From positions 9,824 to 73,823 of the forward strand of contig JBOEFW010000068.1 in assembly GCA_050633105.1 (NCBI GenBank): a stretch of DNA of 64,000 bases. The letters are read 5' to 3'. The translations under genes and the position numbers were made by a program. Each line of letters opens with the position of its first letter. Position 1 is the stretch's first letter. This document shows positions 59,900 to 64,000 of the stretch, piece after piece. Under the pieces are notes generated by a model. The model was not told the DNA's origin and did no database searches. It was given only the letters and a program-made list of their open reading frames with translations. The DNA is from Aureispira sp050633105. GTDB taxonomy: Bacteria > Bacteroidota > Bacteroidia > Chitinophagales > Saprospiraceae.

Positions 59900-59914
59900 A
59901 AGCGCCATGCGCTT
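59900..59914 (-). repeat. Early-gene leader hairpin, copy 3
   Basis: AAGCGC-CAT-GCGCTT followed by GGTTG, 13 bp upstream of the ATG at 59886. Confidence 0.6.
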
Positions 59915-59962
59915 GGTTGATTATTTTAATTATTGGCGTGCCGTTCTCTCTGTGAGAAACTT

Positions 59963-60976
59963 CTATTGGTATTGACGCCTACTCTTCCCTATTAACGGGA
60001 CGAAATTGCACATCTCTCTAAATCTATCAAGTTCCCTTGCTCCAAACGATCTAATTAATTCTCTCTTATTGTCATCTGATGCCGTATTGTAGACAATATT
60101 AGTAGTGTAATGACTAAGACTAGGGGTTGGCCTACTAAAGCGCCTGTATTGGCTTCTCACTAATTCCTGATAGGCGTTTATTTTTGTTCCGTAGGAATTT
60201 ACGTCGTTTCCCGCCCGCATTCCAATATCATCAAAACCACAGGATCTAAATTTATAATTGTCTAAATGCTCTAAGCCACCAGTAGAACACCCCAAGTAAA
60301 TATCATCCATGTCAATAAAATCAAACATAGTTCTCAAGTTCATGTCTTTCGTGAACCTAGAGAGCTGCCTCAGTATCGTACTCTTGCCTGTTCCTACCCC
60401 TCCATACAAACAGATGCCTTTTTTTAAATTCAAAACAGCAGCAGCATCGCGGATAAAATAGGCAACAAGGTTCTTGATTGCATCGGTATTAAGAGCATCG
60501 AATTCAAATTCCCTGTCTTGATTAAAAAAAACTGTAGCAAGGTACTTTTCTGTGAAAATCTCATAAGCCTCTGTGAAAGGCATTAAATTCATTGCAAATG
60601 ACCTCTTGGCGACTGGACGCTTAGAATAAACTATTGCAGAATACGCATGTCGATTGAAAGACGGCAAAGAAATCATTATAACTGGGCAATTTGTTCCACC
60701 CCGCTTAATGCTATCAAAAAGCCTATGATGATCGTGCGAGATCCACCTTCCACTTACTTTATTCTTGTATCGACCACTGCAATTCAATGTATAATGATGA
60801 TCGTAATTTTTTTTATTCAACCCAGAGGTTTCATTCTTTTCAAAGCTTTGATTGACTTGCGATTGTCTTTTTGCACATTGATTCGCGTTAGCCAAAAGTT
60901 GCGCGTGCTTTGCATTGTAATTCTTCCAGTAGTTTTTATCTGAATGGTTCGAGTAACCCTCTTTAGCCTTTGACAT
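59963..60976 (-). CDS. DnaC/IstB-like AAA+ ATPase (helicase loader candidate)
   Basis: 337 residues. The Walker A box GGVGTGKS is near residue 194 and Walker B CGFDDIG near residue 247; the order and spacing fit DnaC-type helicase loaders. The ~120-residue N-terminal part is basic and rich in Asn/His and may bind DNA or the initiator. Directly upstream lies the DnaD/O-like initiator gene, a common pair in phage replication modules. Confidence 0.75.
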   Translation of the reverse strand: MSKAKEGYSNHSDKNYWKNYNAKHAQLLANANQCAKRQSQVNQSFEKNETSGLNKKNYDHHYTLNCSGRYKNKVSGRWISHDHHRLFDSIKRGGTNCPVIMISLPSFNRHAYSAIVYSKRPVAKRSFAMNLMPFTEAYEIFTEKYLATVFFNQDREFEFDALNTDAIKNLVAYFIRDAAAVLNLKKGICLYGGVGTGKSTILRQLSRFTKDMNLRTMFDFIDMDDIYLGCSTGGLEHLDNYKFRSCGFDDIGMRAGNDVNSYGTKINAYQELVRSQYRRFSRPTPSLSHYTTNIVYNTASDDNKRELIRSFGARELDRFREMCNFVPLIGKSRRQYQ

Positions 60977-60986
60977 ATCTTATTTT

Positions 60987-62051
60987 TTATTCTAAACCCA
61001 TCATATAAGAGGGGGTTGAGTTGTCTGTTTTGTTTGATCTTCCATTAATGCGACCTTCGCGACGAGCTTGGTCTTTTTCGTAATTCTCGTAATACTCCAT
61101 TCTAAATTTTCCCCAGTTTCCTTCCTTTGTTGCATAAACAAGAGCCTGCGTTAGTCTTTCTTCTGAGGCGCTACTTTCTAGAACTTCACAAAAATGATCA
61201 ATGTCAGCACGAGCGTTGGATTCTACAAGTTTAAACTTTAAAATTTCTTTTCGCCACTTCAGCCACAGGACAACCGCCTGTCTTAGCTCTTCCCCCCACT
61301 CTTGAATTCTTGGATCGTTAAGCGCCATCTGCCACTCGCCTCGAAGCTTTGCAGGAATCTCACCGTACCAAGGGTTTTTTAAGTTCTCTAGATACTCCTC
61401 CATTGTTGGAGGAACGCTCCTTGAACTTTCTTTTTTTGGCGGAACTTTTTTTCTTTCCGAACTTTCGTTTTTAGTGTCAATATTTTTTTCTTCAACACAT
61501 GCCTGTAAAGTCTTCTTGATTTTATTTTTTTGGGTGGATTTGTTGAAAAGGCTCGCCTTTTCCTTTTTAATCTCTTTATCAGTATTATTATCTCTTTTAT
61601 TATCAATATACTTATTGGGTGAAGTTTCTTCATGGGGGGGGTGAAGTTTCTTCATGGGTAAAGGTGAAGTTTCTTCATGGGGGGGGTGAAGTTCTTTCAC
61701 CTGTGAAGTTTCTTCATGAGGGGGTGAAGAAACTTCATCAATAGTATGAAGTTTCTTCACCCCCTCGACAATAGAACGAACCTCTTTGTAGTACTTGGAA
61801 GTGGTCTTTTTTAGGTACCTATTTTCCCCTTTAAACTCTAACCATCCGCGCTTTTCTAAGCTGCTAAATCTTGTTGCTATTGTCCTAGTGCTAGCCAAGT
61901 GAGAGAACGAGGACTTAGAGGCATTGCACCACCCTGTATAGCGTTCTCTTTTGCTAGTAGAAAGTAGATATACGGTCTCTAGTATGCAGTAGTCTAAAAG
62001 GCTTAGTCCTGCGGCATTCCTGATATTGTGATGGATTATATTGTAAAGCAT
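60987..62051 (-). CDS. Replication initiator (DnaD/lambda-O-like) with internal iterons
   Basis: 354 residues. The N-terminal ~75 residues form a winged helix (LDYCILETVYLLSTSKRERYTGW, then SFSHLASTRTIATRFSSLEKRGWLEFKGEN). Residues ~100-145 are the repetitive linker (HPPHEETS units) encoded by iterons, then a basic region and a C-terminal DnaD-like domain. It pairs with the DnaC-like protein downstream (10-bp gap). The position of binding sites inside the gene mirrors the lambda O gene. Confidence 0.75.
   Translation of the reverse strand: MLYNIIHHNIRNAAGLSLLDYCILETVYLLSTSKRERYTGWCNASKSSFSHLASTRTIATRFSSLEKRGWLEFKGENRYLKKTTSKYYKEVRSIVEGVKKLHTIDEVSSPPHEETSQVKELHPPHEETSPLPMKKLHPPHEETSPNKYIDNKRDNNTDKEIKKEKASLFNKSTQKNKIKKTLQACVEEKNIDTKNESSERKKVPPKKESSRSVPPTMEEYLENLKNPWYGEIPAKLRGEWQMALNDPRIQEWGEELRQAVVLWLKWRKEILKFKLVESNARADIDHFCEVLESSASEERLTQALVYATKEGNWGKFRMEYYENYEKDQARREGRINGRSNKTDNSTPSYMMGLE
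61620..61759 (-). repeat. Iteron array: candidate phage replication origin
   Basis: Seven copies of the palindrome TGAAGTTTCTTCA (one imperfect at 61687, one inverted at 61725) start at 61620, 61642, 61665, 61687, 61704, 61725 and 61747, mostly 21-23 bp apart, i.e. two helical turns. They lie within the initiator gene, whose product has repeats HPPHEETS from the same DNA. Confidence 0.82.
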
Positions 62052-62095
62052 TGGTTCGTGTTACGCAGTTGGTTATAATACGGCTCTGTAGCCTT

Positions 62096-62434
62096 TTATT
62101 TATCAGAATAGAAGTTAGGCACCTGTTTACTTAGATAGTCCTTAAAAAGCGGGTACAATGAATCTTGCTGGCTGAATTCAAGGACTACTTTATCGGAACG
62201 ATCGGGAAAGTTTAGTCGCGTCCAGTTACTGGTTGAGCTTTTGTCTAAGACCTGTGTAGGGCGATGGTCAAAAAGCAACACATAACCCTTTCCTTCTATG
62301 TAGCCTATTGTGGCTACACGTTTGCTGTTATTACGAACTACGCTCCCTAAATAAGCCTTGACATCGTGGCGGACTGTTGTTACAAGGTGACGAACACCGC
62401 TCTCTTGTATTTGCTTTGCTGTTAGTTTTATCAT
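62096..62434 (-). CDS. Small hypothetical protein
   Basis: 112 residues, alpha/beta, with VVRNNSKRVATIGYIEGKGYVLLF in the middle. No family recognised. Overlaps the upstream gene by 4 bp. Confidence 0.5.
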   Translation of the reverse strand: MIKLTAKQIQESGVRHLVTTVRHDVKAYLGSVVRNNSKRVATIGYIEGKGYVLLFDHRPTQVLDKSSTSNWTRLNFPDRSDKVVLEFSQQDSLYPLFKDYLSKQVPNFYSDK

Positions 62435-62664
62435 TTTAACGATACTGTGTTGTTGTTAAGAAATATTGCATTTGCTTCCTGTTGCCCTCTTCGCTCTTCT
62501 ACAGCTGGGTACCGCTCGCGTAGCCTTTGGGCTGACTTCATGAATTCGGTTGCTTGGGCGCTTAATTCGGGCGGTATTGGCTTTAATCCGTACGGGAGCA
62601 CTATATCATAGTAACCCTGCATTAACTCTTTGTATAGACGCTTTAAACTTGCTAAGTCGGTCAT
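62431..62664 (-). CDS. Small hypothetical protein
   Basis: 77 residues, helical, polar, no family recognised. Overlaps the next gene by 4 bp. Confidence 0.5.
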   Translation of the reverse strand: MTDLASLKRLYKELMQGYYDIVLPYGLKPIPPELSAQATEFMKSAQRLRERYPAVEERRGQQEANAIFLNNNTVSLK

Positions 62665-62675
62665 GGTTAATTGTT

Positions 62676-63122
62676 TTAGAATGGAATCTCTTCTAATGAA
62701 GGATCCAAAAAGTCAAAATTTAATTTCACTACAGGTTGACGAGGGAGTACGACTATAAAGTTTTTCTCTTCGCGGTCTATTGCAATGCTGTCGTGGTCGT
62801 CGTGCATGCCGTATGTATTGCGATCTATAAGGTAAACCTCTAGTTCTTTAGTGATCTTGTTGTGTAAAGGCCACCAGTAACCGCCTATGTTCTTTTTATA
62901 AGCGTCGTTGTACTCCAGTCCTTGTGTCTTGATGAACACAGGTAGACCTAGATTTAGGATGCCGTAGATATTGAATTCTCTAGCAAGGTTTTGTAATTTT
63001 TGATTGGCGACATTCGCTATAGTGTCACAGGTGGCTGCACCGTTGAGGTTACAATTGCCTCTGCTTGCTTTCAATAGGAATTTATAAGCGCTTAGGAGGT
63101 GTGTTTTTTCGTAATGGTTCAT
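62676..63122 (-). CDS. Hypothetical early protein
   Basis: 148 residues with a small Cys pair (CNLNGAATC near residue 24) and a beta-rich C-terminal half (NFIVVLPRQPVVKLNFDFLDP). It has the general look of a small phage-specific enzyme or inhibitor. No family recognised. Confidence 0.5.
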   Translation of the reverse strand: MNHYEKTHLLSAYKFLLKASRGNCNLNGAATCDTIANVANQKLQNLAREFNIYGILNLGLPVFIKTQGLEYNDAYKKNIGGYWWPLHNKITKELEVYLIDRNTYGMHDDHDSIAIDREEKNFIVVLPRQPVVKLNFDFLDPSLEEIPF

Positions 63123-63157
63123 GCTTTTGTTATTTGGTTGGTGTTTTTTTCTAAAAA

Positions 63158-63478
63158 TTACTTAAGAAGCTGCTCCATTTCCGTGATACTCTGTTTTCTG
63201 CCCTCTATTTCGTACAACAGTTCCCCGTCCGAAGACGACGGGTCACGCTCGCAATCAGAGACAAGTTCCTTCACCAATTCTTTTCTTTGTAAAATTTCGC
63301 GCTCTAACTCTGACTTAGAGATAACTTCAATAGAAGTTAAAGTGTAATCAGAGGGTCCGTAATTGCTAATCTTTTGTTCGTGTTTCTTTTCAACTCCTGC
63401 GAAGTCTTCTGTTTCTGTACGGTCGAAGCCTGAGTAAAATTCCCCGTATACTTCATAGTTGATTCTGTAAAATGTCAT
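63158..63478 (-). CDS. Small hypothetical protein
   Basis: 106 residues. The N-terminal half is beta-rich (MTFYRINYEVYGEFYSGFD) and the C-terminus is a charged helix. No family recognised. Confidence 0.5.
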   Translation of the reverse strand: MTFYRINYEVYGEFYSGFDRTETEDFAGVEKKHEQKISNYGPSDYTLTSIEVISKSELEREILQRKELVKELVSDCERDPSSSDGELLYEIEGRKQSITEMEQLLK

Positions 63479-63526
63479 TCTTTATAATTTTGGTGGATCT
63501 TGGCCGTGGTTAGTTAATGGGATTTT

Positions 63527-64000
63527 CTATTGAAACAAGTGCGCTATTTTATCATGCCCCCAATGCCCTTTTGTAAGTTCAAGACATTCTTTAATAGTCA
63601 CAGAGGTAGCAGCAATACCGTTCCCTTCTAAAAAGACTCTACACCCTTCTGAACACGCACCAGTTAGCAGCCTATAGGATTCAACTGTTATGGAATTAGT
63701 TTGCTTAATCTGTTCTGCCAATTCTTCGACATTAACAGTCGCTTGAAGATGCTTGAAATTGCAGTCCGAAATAGCTTCTCTTGCAGTCTTACCATGTGCT
63801 GAATACTCACCCTTTACTGCTATGTACACACACTTGTCGGCCTTTTTGTCGTTGCATATATATTCGGCCTTATGTACTGTAAAGCCTCCTACTTGTTTTG
63901 TACTATCTATGTAGGTTGCAATTCTGTCAAATACTAAATAGGTTCTGGATTTGTCTACAAAGCCTAATCTATTACTTGCAATGTCGCTGGCGCCTTCTAA
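63527..64000 (-). CDS. Hypothetical early protein, truncated by the window end
   Basis: The reading frame is open from 63527 to the right edge (158 codons), so the start lies beyond 64000; the GTG at 63829 is only an internal codon. The visible part contains NRLGFVDKSRTYLVFDR, VGGFTVHKAEYICNDKK and AHGKTAREAISDC. No family recognised. Confidence 0.6.
   Translation of the reverse strand, partial: LEGASDIASNRLGFVDKSRTYLVFDRIATYIDSTKQVGGFTVHKAEYICNDKKADKCVYIAVKGEYSAHGKTAREAISDCNFKHLQATVNVEELAEQIKQTNSITVESYRLLTGACSEGCRVFLEGNGIAATSVTIKECLELTKGHWGHDKIAHLFQ

Overview
The window comes from a Bacteroidota chromosome, probably a Saprospiraceae-like gliding bacterium. The host part (about 1-10540) encodes a very large surface protein ending in a type IX secretion/gliding-motility C-terminal domain, a MORN-repeat protein, a VWA protein, a ChaN-like lipoprotein, GyrA and a TPR protein. 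Promoters fit the Bacteroidota pattern TTTG-N19-TAnnTTTG and most genes lack Shine-Dalgarno sequences. The DNA is AT-rich. No species name can be fixed from the sequence alone.

From about 10930 to 29250 lies an 18 kb block transcribed entirely on the + strand that looks like an integrated virus without a tail. It opens with an intact N-acetylmuramoyl-L-alanine amidase and a tandem copy that has lost its zinc ligands. A structured intergenic region and a winged-helix replication-type protein follow, then small zinc-ribbon and membrane proteins, a repeat-rich intergenic region with a promoter, and a late module. The late module holds a LEA2-like membrane-anchored protein, a transglutaminase-fold protein with an intact Cys-His-Asp triad, a basic peptide, two beta-rich candidate capsid proteins, a coiled-coil protein, a series of short proteins with a single N-terminal membrane helix, and a 'structural protein P5'-like peptidoglycan-binding protein. 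No terminase, portal, tail gene or FtsK-type packaging ATPase is visible in the block. Sites at 10929-10956 and 29225-29252 share an identical 6-bp centre flanked by XerC/XerD-like arms, as expected after integration at dif. My best reading is a previously undescribed lipid-containing, tailless (FLiP/PM2-like in concept) provirus. Its capsid fold is inferred, not shown.

From 29410 to the window end lies a second, tailed prophage, mostly on the - strand. In transcription order its late operon (49591 to 30527) reads small terminase, large terminase, portal, minor head protein, an outer-membrane-protein-like gene, tail-hub-like protein, several small head-tail genes, a tape measure protein, then scaffold, major capsid candidate, tail-tube candidate and a large beta-rich virion protein. 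The capsid genes lying beyond the tape measure is unusual. A divergent + strand pair (49697-51900) encodes a beta-helix receptor-binding-type protein and a helical protein.

The remainder (51979-64000, - strand) is the early region: many small proteins of unknown function, a DnaC-like ATPase, a DnaD/O-like initiator gene carrying seven phased iterons, an HNH nuclease, an ASCH-like protein, and a dispersed tRNA set (Cys, Met, Trp, an initiator-type Met and one malformed tRNA) with a structured RNA between two of the tRNAs. No integrase gene is present in the window. The right end of the tailed prophage lies outside it.

Two 2-base N runs occur, at 28221 and 40272. The second breaks a real gene, so it is an assembly gap. 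A seven-A run at 59306 (T run on the coding strand) splits another gene.
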